A stretch of 64,000 bases of DNA, taken from Enoplolaimus lenunculus. Taxonomy: Eukaryota > Nematoda > Enoplea > Enoplida > Thoracostomopsidae. Made by a program: the position numbers and the translations under genes. The stretch is from assembly GCA_030248215.1 (NCBI GenBank), contig JASANG010000939.1, positions 186,001-250,000 of the forward strand, read 5' to 3'. Below the pieces are notes generated by a model, which searched no databases, was not told where the DNA came from, and was given only the letters and a program-made list of their open reading frames with translations. Below are positions 25,679-38,252 of this stretch, piece after piece (the stretch's first letter is position 1; every line of letters starts with the position of its first letter).

Positions 25679-26159
25679 GTAAGTCGAGGAGCGACTTGTA
25701 GTAAATATACGACGAGTTAAGGGGAGTGCTATACTTTGCCTATTTTTAATAACGGCCGTCAAAGCCAAATTTCGCAGTATGCTATCATGCCACGTTTTAG
25801 GTAAAGCATAAAATAATACTAACTGAAGAAACAAGGTTTTTTAATTAATATCTCAATTAGCGATTCTAAAGAATGAAGTAGAATGGTAGACGGGCGGTTA
25901 GATGTAAGCAGTGTCGGATCCAGGTTTTTCAGGTGCGGGAGGACACTTGTTGCGTTGCGCATATTCATAGTTTTAAAGTATGAGTTTGCGAAATGTTTAT
26001 ATACTTTAAAACTAGTTGTGCAATAGGCGAATAAATTTTCAACTCGTGTTCTGTATGGCCACACCATATTTTTCTCCTATTTGGCTAGAACACATTGAGA
26101 GATTCAGATGTACTATTTGCATCATACAAATTTGAGCACGGCAGGACCGGTGTAATAGC

Positions 26160-26300
26160 CGATTTTTCCCCAACCCATTTCTTCCCAGGGAAAAATGGCC
26201 TACCTCATAATTGGCTGGCCTATTTTTCCTCATCATAACCGATTTTTCCCTGCACAGGGCTGGCCCATTTTTCCTCATCCTAGCCGATTTTTCCCTTTAC
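26160..26300. repeat. Short pyrimidine-rich minisatellite
   Basis: Three irregular copies of a roughly 53-bp unit alternate GGCC-x-ATTTTTCCTCATC with CCGATTTTTCCC. The unit is non-coding and lies inside an intron. Confidence 0.65.
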
Positions 26301-27150
26301 TGTTATTTTTACACCCCACTCAATTTCACCATACCTTTCCGTCAAGGAAAGCAACAGGGTTCCACACCACCCATGAGGTGCTGTTTGGGAGCGCGTTTTT
26401 CAGGATAAATTTATCTGAAATGTAGGTTGAAACGAAGTGGAAAGCAAAATTAACAGTCGTGAGAATAATGGGCTAGCCTGTTGTGCTGATCAAAACTAGG
26501 ACTTCCTTGTTACGATATGACAAACTACGCAAACTTGGCGCTCATTTATTTTTATTTAAAAAGCAAAGTATTTGTTTAAATCGACAACTTAAGAAATTAC
26601 TTAAGCATGAAATAATTGAATACTTTGGTAGATTTCAGATACTTAATTCAAATTTCGGAAACCTAGCTATTATTTAATACGGACTGGGGCTGATGCCTTT
26701 CTTCCTTTCGATAAACACAACGCCGTAGCTTTTACAATTTAAGGTCGTTAAGCATAATTAATCAAGCGTAAACAACGTTCGCAAATCTTGCATTCATTTC
26801 CGTTGCGCACCCGTTTCAGCCGTCTCAGTTTAAATTTTAAAACAACTGAATTATATACATTTAAATTGTTAAAAGCAACCCATTTTATCGAACGTAAAAA
26901 GCACCAGCTCTGAAACATATCAAAGAATAATTGTCTTGCCTGGTGTCTGAGTTTTTCCCAATAGAATGTTGCACCACCTACCTAAGAAAATCCACCTGTA
27001 GATTTAATCCTAGGGATTAAAATTTGCTAGTATAATTTTTTAGCGGGGCAAAATCACGGGGAGAATTATCTACAGTAAACCGGCAGTAAAAGAAAGGTTG
27101 CGTTCTACAGCGATTTTCGTAGTGAACGGTAAAGTTGATTTAGAGGTATA

Positions 27151-27541
27151 CTGTAGTGACCCGAATAAAACTGGGGGTTATAAGAAGGGGTCCCCATTTA
27201 GAGCCCAAATCACTACGAGTTAGTATCTCTGATAAAAGTCCGTAAACAAGCGGATATAGTCCCTAAACCGTAATTAGGGGTCCATAAATGTCAATTATCC
27301 CAAATTGTAGTGCATAAATGACTCAGGTTTGAAAGTGCATTCTTAAGCATAACCTTGCATTATCGCTAAAGGTTTTGATACAAAACAAATAAACGTTTAC
27401 CATAGTTGCAATCTCGAATGTATATCAGTATAACGAAGCGCGGGTTAAAAACAAACAATTGTCCGTAACCGAATAACAGGGGGGTACACGCTGGAGAGGC
27501 CACATAAATATCATTCCACCCTTTTATTTGGGTCACTATAA
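27151..27541. mobile_element. MITE family A, copy 1 (TA target site)
   Basis: It starts CTGTAGTGACCCGAATAA after TA and ends in the near-inverse TTATTTGGGTCACTATAA before TA. The interior shares CCCTAA-x-TAATTAGGG, GTCCGTAACCGAATAAC and CTGGAGAGG words with other copies. It is 391 bp, non-coding, and carries a TA duplication as in Tc1/mariner or PIF-type elements. Confidence 0.85.
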
Positions 27542-27574
27542 TAAATGGTTTATTGCAGTTGTGCTGTTTTACAG

Positions 27575-27691
27575 GAAAATCATTGGATATGCAACATGTG
27601 CAATGCGAAGCATCAACTTAACCTAATGACGGAAGCGCGTGAGCAACGACGACGATCGGGACCTCCCAGTCGGTCCACTTCTGAACCACCG
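27575..27691 (+). CDS. Zinc-finger exon B (last CxxC pair and basic tail)
   Basis: It is bounded by TTTTACAG and CCACCG|GTTAGT, 39 codons, phase 0 at both ends. It encodes ENHWICNMCNAKHQL followed by a basic Glu/Arg stretch and a Ser/Pro tail. The W-I-C-x2-C placed 13 residues after the CSRC of exon A supplies cysteines seven and eight. This matches the W-L-C-x2-C end of Piccolo and RIM fingers. With exon A it makes one complete eight-cysteine finger split by a 1.9-kb intron. The reading in a different frame from the ATG at 27639 is a shadow of this exon. Confidence 0.92.
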
Positions 27692-28248
27692 GTTAGTGGA
27701 TCGTGTAAACCACAACTGTCATAATTTCACCAGCGCATATTCAGCAGACGAGCCTATCTGCCTTGACTTTTTCAACGTTGAAATCTGTAAGAACGTTATT
27801 TTTCGACATTTCATTGTTTGAATAAATATTTTCAACACAATACAGTATTATTTCTGATGTCGATAACTGAGGTAAAATTTTACATGTTTTCTACTTCAGA
27901 CTCGTGTCAATTTAAAGCGCTGACTATGCGCCTAAGATTTGAGTTATACCTACGGCGCGTCGCTGAACGCTGCCGGACGTTTTTATTACAAATGCAACCA
28001 AATAGATTTTGCCCATATTTTTGTTAGCAATGCTGGCGCGTGGCGGCGTGCGGTGGCACGACGCCCAACACAGTATCGTATAGCGCAACCCTGACATTTC
28101 AGGTTGAATTTTTACGCCAACGCCAGTCTTAATGCATGTTTTATTTGTCTTTAATTTTAATACTCCGCGGAGTAAAATTGTTCGTGATATGTAGTTGAAA
28201 TTCTTTGAGTCTTTGTTTTAACTGATATGCTAATTACAATTATTACAG
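27692..28248 (+). other. Intron between zinc finger and Tyr/Gly-rich exon (557 bp)
   Basis: Donor is GTTAGT and acceptor is TATTACAG; phase 0. I see nothing recognisable inside it. Confidence 0.85.
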
Positions 28249-29268
28249 ACTTGTCGAATTTCTGGAGCGCCAACACAAGTAATGAGCGGATCAGCTATGG
28301 ATCTAAGCCGCGATGCACGGTACGATAGCGGTGGCCGCCTTCCAACAATTCATTCGGGCATTCCTGATGGCACAGGAGGACCTGACGCTTATAAGTTCGA
28401 CCAGAGCTACGGTATGCCAGATTCCAGCTATCAGCAAACTGGCTATGACGCTTCTTATTATCCTGACTCGCAATATGTACCGGACCTGGCCACTAGCGGC
28501 TACGGCTCTACAGTACAACAAGGTTTAGACTATGATTATACGCGACGTTCAAGATTTGACGATTTTTCACAGCAACAACAACATCTACAACAACAACAAC
28601 CAGTGTCGACTGGAGTTGGCGGTATTTCAGACTGGCGTCAGCCGGTTACTACTGGAATAGGAGCTTCTGATTGGCGAGCTCCTCCAGTTACTAGCGGTCC
28701 CCAAGATTGGCGAACACAGCCGCAACTTCCCGTTTCAAGTGGTGTGCCAGGAGATTGGCGGACAGGGTACGACAGCTACGCAGTTCCAAGTCGACCAGGA
28801 GGAGGGTATCCTGTAGTAACATCCGGGGCACAGCGTGGATACGAACAAGGATCGTACGATGATTATTATATAACGCAACAACAACAATATCGCGATGTGT
28901 ATAATGGCGGTCCTATGCGACGCTATTCGGATAGTGGATATGTTGGGGGTTACGGCACTGGCTATGACGATTATACTTCAGGAGCACGGGATTACGGTAT
29001 GATGGGTACCTATGGACAAGGAGGAATGGATTATGGCGGAGCGAAAACAGGATACGGAGATGGCTACCAGCAAGGTGTAGCATATGATGATAGTTTCTGG
29101 CGATCAAGAGATTCGTGGAAGACAGAAACAGGTGGCGGATGGAGAAGCGGTCGTGATATGAGTTTGCGGAATTTGAATATACCTTATGTACCGCCAGTTC
29201 CAACGATAGAAATCACTGAAAGCCGAAGTCCTCCACTTCCTCAGCTGCCAGATAAAGTCGATGATAAG
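28249..29268 (+). CDS. Exon: Tyr/Gly-rich, prion-like region with DWR repeats
   Basis: It opens in phase 0 after TATTACAG with TCRISGAPTQV and continues through MSGSAMDLSRDARYDSGG for 340 codons to GATAAG|GTAAAT (phase 0). The first part is rich in YD and SY pairs. The middle has four short repeats of the form V-(S/T)-(T/S)-G-x(n)-DWR (about 28600-28760). The last third is Gly/Tyr-rich with Arg-Asp boxes. The end (IPYVPPVPTIEITESRSPPL) is Pro-rich. The composition is that of a disordered, condensate-prone linker; no folded domain is evident. The ATG at 28282 could serve as an internal start for a shorter isoform, but nothing in the sequence proves it. Confidence 0.92.
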
Positions 29269-29584
29269 GTAAATACTGTCAACGAGCAGGTTAAATTTTT
29301 AGATTCTATCCATGATAAAACAATCTTGGCATAATATCCTCAAGTGCAATAACACGTTTTTTTTTAATTTTATTGGCTTTGTAGGTTTAGAGGTTGCAAA
29401 TGATAAGCTTCTTAATTTTGATTCCTTCTATTGCTTGGAATTGCAAGCCTTTACTGCAACATTTTGGGTGATTGAGAACCTATCAAAACTAGTAATTAAT
29501 AGGTACTGCACACATCTAAGAATACTGCTCATTATATATACGGTAGTGTAGACAAGTACGTTACGTTTTACTTTTTGTATTCAG
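29269..29584 (+). other. Intron (316 bp)
   Basis: Donor is GTAAAT and acceptor is TTGTATTCAG; phase 0. No other feature is seen. Confidence 0.88.
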
Positions 29585-31706
29585 GTAATCACAACTCCAT
29601 TATCGTCTTCGATTGCTAAATCATATACTCAGCGTTCGTTGAGCGGATCGCAATCTGCAGCTGCATTACCGCATGATATACCGTATCAGTCAACAGCTGC
29701 AACAACGCCATTTTCTACTTACGGAACATCAACATTTGATCCCCGAATCAGCGCTGCTACTGGGTTACCTTTGTTTACAGCAACCGCACCTGCAACAGTA
29801 ACACCTGGAATTGCGACTACTGCACACGCTAACGTTCAATCTATGCCTAGTGACCCAACAATCACAGGCACTGGTGTGCCCCCTGGTTGGCCGGCATTAC
29901 CACCACCTGGTGTACCACCAGGACTTGGGCATTTATTCGGCGCGCAGCCAGGGCTGCCTGGAGGCATAACCCCACCAACGGCGCTTCTAAGTCAAGATTT
30001 AATGGCTCGTCATTTTCCTGGTAGCAATCAACCAAGCACCGCGCTACTACTCACTGCGCTTGAATCGACAAAAGATGTTGCAACACGAACTGGAGACACC
30101 GGGGATAAACGTGATCATCAACACAACATTAATGTTGTTGTTGCGGCAACAATTGCTTTGACACTTGGACAACAAGGTCAACAGCCACAAGTTGTCCAGC
30201 CAGTTACTGTTATGTCATCGATTGAACCTGCGCAACAAAATCTAGTTCAACAACAATCTGCTCCAATAATTCAACCTATGCAACAAGTGCAACAACAGCA
30301 ACAGCCACAACAACAACAGCAACCATTACTGCAATACTCAGTCGCGAAACCGATGCCAGTATTTCAACAGACACCTCTGCAACCACCAAATGTTTACGCT
30401 CCGTTGCCCACTGTTGCGCCGCAGCCTACAATCGTAATGGATCCAGGCGGTACCGGTGGTTTTCAAGCGGTATTACAACAGCCTCCATATTCGTCAGGGC
30501 TCGCTTACTATCCCACCGTTTCGAGCAGTGTGCCGCCGCTTTCTGCGCCTATAGTTACGATGGCTCCTACACACGGTTATGCTATGCAACCGCCATTGAG
30601 TGCACCTCCTCATCCTGGTTACGCAGCACCTGTAGTGTGTTCCGGTCACCATCACGTGCCGTTTCAACAACCAGTAGCTCCTGGTCAGCCACTTCCACAT
30701 TCTACCGTTCATCCTCAAGTATCAGCACCGTATACGTCACCATATAACCCTGTTTATGGAGGCAATATCGTTGATCCAAATGTATCAGTAGTTGCTCGGT
30801 CACACGATTCTGTTCATCCTGGGCACCAGCACGTGCCACCCGCACCTACGTCGTCCCCTTATTCAGTGTTGCACCCCTCAGCCGCACGAGATGCAACTCT
30901 TCATCATACTCAGCACGGTGGTAGCCAGTTACCAGGAATGCCAGGCTCTTCAGTTGGTACGAGTGGTGTAAATGCCAGAAATAGCCAGCATTTCACCGGT
31001 CGATACAGTGGTGGCGGTCCTCAAACATCAACCCCACATACCAGTGGCTATCACGCACCGTTAGGGTCTGTAGGGAACCCGTACTCGTTACCACAGAGCC
31101 ATGCCGCTGGATTCACTCAACCGCATTTTCAATCACCACCGGCTCCATATGGAATGAACCAACAGCCTTCAACAATCCCGACCGTTCCACCTTACGAGGC
31201 GGTCGTTGGCACAGCTGGAGCGGCTCATCCTTATCATCCGTCGCCTAAAGGCCCTTTATCTCATGACCCAAACGTTCACCCCTCACAGCATATTTCGGCA
31301 ACTGGGACAAGTGGAGTTAACGTTTCGCATGCAACTCAACACTCGACATCAGGTACAACACACGGCATTCATGCGACTTATTCAACTGAAACGGCACAAT
31401 CTGGCCCTCGAGCATCAACAACACACCCTCCTGTGGTATCGCATTCGTATACTGCAACTGCAGTCACAACTGCACAACAACAAATGCAATATCATCCACA
31501 CCCAGTGATATGTATCGGATCCGCAGTTGTTAATCCGTACGTTGCGACTCCCGTTATGATTAGCCCTGCGCCAAGTCCACAAAGTTTGTTGACTGCAGCG
31601 TTAGCGCAACATCAGCAACAACAGCAACAACAGCAACAGCAACAGCAAGCAGCTGCGTTACTTGCAGCACAGCAGCTGTACGGCCAACAAATTAGTGCTG
31701 CATATG
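29585..31706 (+). CDS. Exon: Pro/Gln/His/Thr-rich disordered region
   Basis: It starts in phase 0 (VITTPLSSSIAKSYTQRSL) and ends TATG|GTAAGT in phase 1. Its 707 codons are rich in Pro, Thr, Ser, His and Gln. It has Pro-Gly runs (GVPPGWPALPPPGVPPG), poly-Gln at about 30290-30330 and 31610-31655, and repeated HPG/HPSP motifs. No membrane segment or folded domain is visible. Reading on past the GTAAGT gives a stop within 15 codons, which supports splicing. Confidence 0.92.
31611..31655 (+). repeat. Poly-Gln (CAG/CAA)n tract, coding
   Basis: This is a mixed CAG/CAA run of about 13 Gln codons followed by Ala-rich sequence. CAG is commoner here than in the pure CAA tracts of the giant exon. Confidence 0.88.
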
Positions 31707-31980
31707 GTAAGTTTTTTCCGCCCACCTGCAATTTCCGTGCAGGGCCGTAACTATACGAGGATAAGGAAGGTGCCGCTCTGAACCAAATAGTAATTCAAAT
31801 AAGCTTATTTTAATGCTTTGCTAACTCATTTCTACTTTAAGTAAGGCATCTATAACTTAAAGCTGAATAAAACTCCGCTATATGTTAAAAAATTGAGGGG
31901 TTTTTTACTTTTATTTTCTTTGTCGAGGTTTTAACAATATTCGTTTACTTGTTATTTACTCTAACCTTTGTCTATTTCAG

Positions 31981-32462
31981 GAGTCCCTGGTGCACATATG
32001 CCAACAACTCTTCCCTTGGGTGCCATGCATCCGCTAACGTCGCTAGGAATTGCAGGAACATTGCCGACTTCAATGATCACAACAACTGTATCAGCTGCAA
32101 CTGGAGTAACAACTGTTTCAACAGCGACTACAAAATCAACTCAAACTAAAAGTACCGCGACTAAAGCAACTAGTGTCGGTAGTCGTCGGGGGGTAGGCAT
32201 CACACAAGATGATATAGTTCGAAAACAAAAGCTACAAATTAGACACGGTCAACAGAAGCGTGGAACGCGACGTAATACACGGAGGGTCTATTATGAATTG
32301 CCTGAGTCTGAAGTCGACGAAGAATATTACGATGAAGATGTTTTCAAGTCACAACAACGTGTTGGTGGAGGAATAAAGTTGATTTCAACTGACGCAGATG
32401 ACGATCAATTTATTATCGATGAAGATATGGAAGGCGTTGAAATTGAATCAGTTGACGAAATG
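31981..32462 (+). CDS. Exon: Thr-rich, then strongly basic, then acidic segment
   Basis: After TCTATTTCAG the two bases GA complete a Gly codon with the previous exon. The frame ends at GAAATG|GTTAGT (phase 0). It encodes a Thr/Ala-rich start, a basic block (RRGVGITQDDIVRKQK, then HGQQKRGTRRNTRR) and an acidic block (SEVDEEYYDEDVF, later DADDDQFIIDEDMEG). The alternation of basic and acidic segments is conserved-looking and unlike the low-complexity exons around it, so this may be a real interaction segment. I do not recognise a named domain. Confidence 0.92.
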
Positions 32463-35315
32463 GTTAGTCATCTTTTTTTACGCCCTGCGACCTGGAATTA
32501 TTTGTATAATACGCAAAAATATTTCTACAAGGGTGTAAAATTTTTGAAATAATCAAATTTTTTATGTTGTTGAAACAACTTTGAGCCAGGGGAAAAGAAG
32601 GTGAACACATGGCCGAAGAATGGCAGCGGCGGCGGCCCTATCTAGGCATGTCATAGTTTTGGAAATGACCTTTTTCAGTGTTTGCAAAATAGAGCCAATA
32701 GGTATCGTCAATGAAATTTCTACCTTTCCTTTTGTCAGTTTCATACTGAATATTTTGTTGTTTCCTGGTTTAAGCTAAGTAGTTATGTTTGCTTTGTGAT
32801 GGTTTTTGAACTTTCTTTGTCAACTTTATTTGACAACCTCTCTCGTTTGATATTAAGTAAGTAGAGTGAGCTATATTCTCTATTGTCGCTGGTATATATA
32901 CGCTATTGAATAACGGCTGAGTTTTGCTTGAAACAATGTGTTTTAGTGAAACAAACCATGTTTGCCGTAACCTAATCCGTAATTCAGCCCAATTGCGAAT
33001 AGGGTGGTTAGTCCAAAACGGAATTATGTCTTTAGCTAGCCCAAAGCGGAAATTTCTCTACTACGTTTTGAATTGATTACTTTATAACTGTGTCAATCAT
33101 GTGGACTGTGTACCCTTATAATGGTCCGAGCCACAAAAATATTGTTTCAACAGTCTGTCTGAAATATGCAATTTCTGTCATTTCTATGAAAATACTTTAA
33201 AAAGTGGAGTTCGCATATATACTGTACCAGCATTGTTAAAATTTCCTGTTCCATTCCGCCGGAACTCACTAACCCAGTACTAGCGTTACTTTTGTTTCCG
33301 AGAAAATTTAATCGACCGGTAAAAACGGTTTTTTCCGTTTTTTCCATAAAAAAAGAAAAAATTGAAAATCATGTATAATGCTTCCGCAAGCGCAAAAACG
33401 TTGTTGGATGACTTGTCTATTGAAAAAATGACATTAGGAGAATAAAATTATTATTTTATTAAGTATCATCATTTGATAACACATGATCATATGCATATTA
33501 CACACACCACAGGGCTGTCATATATATCTAAAAAGGTGCGTATGACAGCTCATGTGGTGTCCGGCAAAAATCTGCAAACAGAATTTATAGTTTTATTGAT
33601 ATATGAAAATTGAAATTAATCAAAAGTTACGTTCCGAACTAAACGCTGTATATCTACAACAAATGTTGCATCAAAAAAGAAACGGAAAAGGTAAAAGAAG
33701 TATATATATATAGTAACCTGGAACGGGAATTCTGGTTTGATTATGAAACCATTTTTATAGCACACTTTTAACATCATAGAACTGCAGGGGTGAGAGGGGA
33801 CACAACTCTACTCTCCGTGTGTCCGCCATGTGTTCTCCTGGTCTTTCGAGAAGTTTAAGAGAGGCATGTATACCCTTATTCCTTGTACTGGCGGATCCAA
33901 AAGAGGATATCAGATTTTGTATTTAATGGTTTAGCACTAAAACGCCGCATGGCTTCTGACTCGTTTCCCATGCGAGTGCTTCGGACCCCATTTTAAAGTT
34001 TCCTGGATCCGCAATTGATCCCTCTCAGTAAATCAAGCCTTCGCGATGCCGGGAGCGTGAGCAAAGCCAATTTTTCATAGTTGCGGCTATGTTTTGTCTC
34101 TGGTTTACGATTAATTACCGAGTTTATAATAAAAAGGGTTTTGCATGTTTTTCTGTCTTTTCCACTCCTCGGAAAAAATGGAAAAATCTGTTTTTCCGTA
34201 GGTCTTTTTACGGTGGCCAACCCTGGCCAATACAAACATTCCAATACAATCTCTGCCCCCGATCGCCGAGGAGAGTTTAACTAGCCGATCAGGAAACAGT
34301 ATTAGTCCCAGCCAGTTAAAATTGTGTATAGCAACAGATAATGAACAAATCTCAAAACCGCATCTAGATCGGACCGACAATTTCGCCTTGGACTAGCACC
34401 AGGGGTAATTCTGTCTTGGACTAGCTCGTTTCGGAATCCGGCTGAATTACGACCTGGGCTACAACATATATACTCTAATTTTACAGTTACAGTTAACGCA
34501 GCGATTTGAATTGATTTCGTATTTGATATTGGTAGTTTGTTAATTACTGTTTGTCCGGATTTGTAGTTAAGTTAACGGTCATAGGTTCTTCTCGAACTTA
34601 ATATTTTTAACCCGTGATGTTGCGTTTCGTTAAATTTGTTCATGCGAGCTGGTTTCTTTGTTGTCAGCTTTAATTAACTTTTGACGTTGGTTTAGTTTCC
34701 CTGTGGTACTTGCAAATTAACAAATATATATATGCTGAACCATAGTTATGGAACGTTTACTGATTTTTTCCACTTATTTTCACAAACAGAATGCATAAAT
34801 TTGACCACTCAGTGTTCAATATAGTGTAAACGTTTATGTAGATGCATAGAACTGCTACCAGGAAATGAAAAGGTCGCTCAGTATAGTCTCATAGATGGGA
34901 GTGTGGGGGTGGCTGCTTTGGTTATATCAGTCGGATGAGAAGGCAGGAATCGGTTATCTTCTGACAAACAAATTTTTATGCTATTAAGTCTGTTGGTGTC
35001 TTACTCCACCAGCCAATGACTGGACCGTATAGGAGAAGTTGAGGATTTGACTTCGGCTTACGGAAATTTTCAACCAAAGTTAGGTTCTTTATAAAACATT
35101 CACAATTCATTTGCAAAAATATGTAAAGTCGTGATAGAACGCTGTCCTGCCTTTCTTTTCTCGTTACGTCGCTGAGCAGGGATTTATTTGTGTCAAAATA
35201 TTAATTTATTATCCGTATTGAACGCCATTAAAAATTTTCAAACAACGACTGATCCTAAATAAACGAACGATCAGACCTAATAAACAAGAATTGAAACTTT
35301 GTTCATTGTTTTTAG
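32463..35315 (+). other. Intron (2.85 kb)
   Basis: Donor is GTTAGT and acceptor is TGTTTTTAG; phase 0. It contains an imperfect hairpin at 33502-33562 and a short (AT)n run near 33705. I see no exon. A phase-0 cassette exon cannot be excluded. Confidence 0.75.
33502..33562. repeat. Imperfect inverted repeat (hairpin)
   Basis: ACACCACAGGGCTGTCAT at the left is answered by ATGACAGCTCATGTGGTGT at the right across about 24 bp. It may be a tiny MITE end pair or a structured intronic element. Confidence 0.6.
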
Positions 35316-35472
35316 ATCGCTGAAGAATATCGCAGCCGTGACGAGCCGTACTACCGTCAACGTGGAGATTTGTCGGAAGAAATTATTCGTACCAGCAGTG
35401 GATCTGGCATCGCTTATACAGTTGAAGAGGCAGATGATCACGTCTACTTACAAAGTCCAACTTCGCCAACAG
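35316..35472 (+). CDS. Short exon: charged segment IAEEYRSRDEPYYRQRGD
   Basis: It is bounded by TTTTTAG and ACAG|GTAAGA, 52 codons plus one base. It enters in phase 0 and leaves in phase 1. It encodes an Arg/Glu/Tyr-rich start (IAEEYRSRDEPYYRQRGDLS), then EEIIRTSSGSG and IAYTVEEADDHVYLQSP. The dense mix of charged and aromatic residues contrasts with the Pro/Gln linkers and suggests a folded or helical piece. The overlapping open frame from 35299 that runs past the donor is a shadow. Confidence 0.88.
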
Positions 35473-38252
35473 GTAAGAAATTTTGTGATAAAGTGCAATA
35501 ACACCGTTCGTGAACGACTCGCGCGCCGCAGCTTCGACAGCATCCATTGGCCAAAATATTTTAACAGCAATTCACAGATTTCTATGTTGACGGAAATGTT
35601 TCTTGTCTCTTTCTACAAATGTTCTTGTTACTTTTACTACTCTTGCATTTGGAGTTGCTTATCATCTAATTTTCATAAATGTTCGGTGTGTGTAGTTCTT
35701 ATTTATCTGGAGTCGCGGTGTTTGATAATTGTTGCATTTTAGCTTGCTGTTGTGTATTTGTAATAATTTGTATATAATATTGAGTTGGATGGTATGTTCA
35801 AGAACAAGATTAAAAATGGCTTGTCCGCATAGAAATTTCCAAATCCGCAAAGGATCTGTGTACGGATGACCATTAGTTTTTGTATATGTCTGTTGCTCAG
35901 ACAAACGAAGTTCAAAAGTAATATCTGGTATCGGTCAATCACTTGCTGCTTAGATTATTTTTTCCGAAGACATCGTCATATTTTTAACTATTAACTAAGG
36001 GAAAATTTTGAAGTCCACTTTGCCTTAATCGTAAGGTCTAATGAAATTAGATTAAAGCTCATATGTTATCATCATTCACTGGCTCTTCCTCAGTTATTGA
36101 TAATAAGCCTTCCTTACCGCTACAATCTCTTTTCTAGTGTATAGTTAACAACAGTATATATAAGTATTTGTAATGGTTTGCAAGAACTAAAACCTTTTGA
36201 ATGCAAAACCTGAACGCGGATCTGCTTCAACGAAATCTCTATAATACTGCGTGCTCGCCGCGTGCTACAAATATAAAAACCTAAACCCAGGCGTGGAAGA
36301 TATGTATGCAATAGTCAATGCAACTGCAGGTGAAAAATGTCGGAGCCAGAAATGGAGGTCGACAAATATTGCCAGAGTCGGAACCGGATCCGCTGGTGTG
36401 GCAGAATTATATATTTGAAATCGTGTTCATTTCGCTAATTTTTGCGGTAATCTACAAAGTGTATGTGGACAAAATTCGTGTTATAGCTGCTTTCTGTGAA
36501 ATCGTGACAATTATAAATTCGTACGTTACATTACAGTAACAAAGGATTTTACTCAACAGGCAACTTCTATGCAGTTGAAAGGTCGATTTTCTGCCTGAGT
36601 CGTAGACTGGCCTCCAGTCGTACCCTGGCAATAGTTCAGACAGCAATGTATTTTATCTCGCCGCCCATAGAACAAGTTATGAGCGAGCAAATTTGTAGGC
36701 GTTATCGCTTACGTTTATAATATGGCTTTGGCCTGCCTGTAGATTGGTGCTTAAACTTACCCTTAGATTAACATTTAGATTTAGGCTTAATCTATTAGTT
36801 TCCCACTAAAATATAAGGGCTTGAATGCTTAAATAAAAGTATCCAGGCAGCGACGCCGCGGCCGCGGAGGCAATTAATTGCTCTCCAATTGCTCAAGCAG
36901 AAAGTTTTACGTAACACAGAATACAAATTTGGTTGAAACCTTCCAAGATTACAACCGTATAAAATATTAGGATCGCCTTTAAATTCTCGCTGGCTTTGCT
37001 CCGTCACAGGAATTTTAGTGAAAACCTTTTAAATTGTATTTAGGACAAAAATAAAAGTTAGTCTGTTCATTGGCCTACGTACACCGCCGTAACAGTGATG
37101 TTTTCATCTGGAAGAATTTAAATATTTTTTGATTATGAAGGGCACTTCACATTGACTTTGTGGAGAGCCCTTACACGTTTGGCACGCTACTCATTCTATG
37201 CTTTAGACACTGATTCGTGCCCATTCTCTACGAATCAAAACAGCTTTAGTACACCGTACTTTTCAATAGAGTGCCTATTTTTCATTGTCATGCCGTTTTG
37301 ATAAATGGTCGTCGGCTGACCAAACCGTCAGCAGCTGTACTTTCGATGTAAAACTTTTATTTACCCAAACTCAGCCGTCACACAGACAAGGGCATACACC
37401 GAGAGAGATCAAGGGAATATATCTTCTCCTGAAATTTCTGGATACTACACCAATGCACGCGTTAACAAAGTTTTCAAGGTCACAAAAGTTTTCTTTTACA
37501 TGAACTTATATTGTCTAGAATTGAAATCCTGCCTACGCCCCTGTGTACACAAGCTTGTGGGTGTTTTTATTGCCCTTGCTCGGTACAGCTGTTCAGCTCA
37601 ATTGTATTTTTAATACGGCGTGCGGTAGCCGTTTAAATGACGCATGAAATATACTATCTTTGAAAAGTGTTTTTGTCAACGTTTCACATATGGTTCGATT
37701 GACTGCTGCTATTGCAAGTAAGTATAAGCGATCGTGTTATTTTATTCATACAGGCGCGCGCAACCAGTAGTTGTTTCGACGTCAAGTTATCTTGTAGACG
37801 CGACAAACAAGATTTTATTACAATTCTTTCAATAGATACATTTTCGGACACCGGAGGTTAAGATGTCCGCAATAGGGCGCTGCTCTTCTTGCCGTACCCT
37901 TACAGTTAGCGGTGCTGTTTATACGTAGTTTTGTTTTTTATTATTTGGTGCATTATCAGCTGTTTGTATGCAACTTTGCGGTCTTCTTGTGATCAGGCAA
38001 TGAATGACTAAACATGACTGAATGAAAAGGGCGTCGCCGCATTAATGCAAAGTGTAGCGTTGTTAGGACAGTTTTTTGTAATATTTGTTTTAGTCAAAAT
38101 GGTTTCCACATGCATATGCGACTATTTGGCTGACGTCCTGACGTTTATGTAAGGTTGGGTTATTTTAAGCAAAATATTCTTTGACTATCTAGAACATGAT
38201 ATAGCAATGCATTCATCTTTTCTGGGTAACAAAATATATAATAAAAGCGGTG

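Larger units (their letters stand above)
25679..27574 (+). other. Intron inside the zinc finger (1.9 kb)
   Basis: Donor is GTAAGT and acceptor is GTTTTACAG; phase 0. It holds the TTTTTCC minisatellite near 26160-26300 and MITE A copy 1 (27151-27541), which ends 33 bp before the next exon. The rest is AT-rich sequence in which I see no coding signal. Confidence 0.8.

Noticed and set aside
27639-27821. ATG-started 60-codon frame
   Set aside because: It overlaps zinc-finger exon B in another frame and continues into the intron past a good donor.
28249-28280. Alternative reading of the exon start joined directly to the giant exon (RLVEFLERQHK with a GTAATG donor)
   Set aside because: It first seemed phase-compatible, but the two zinc-finger exons join 22174 to 28249 in phase and explain the main frame fully.
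36318-36539. Possible small exon after CTGCAG near 36330
   Set aside because: The required phase gives an early stop with no good donor, and composition is like the surrounding intron.
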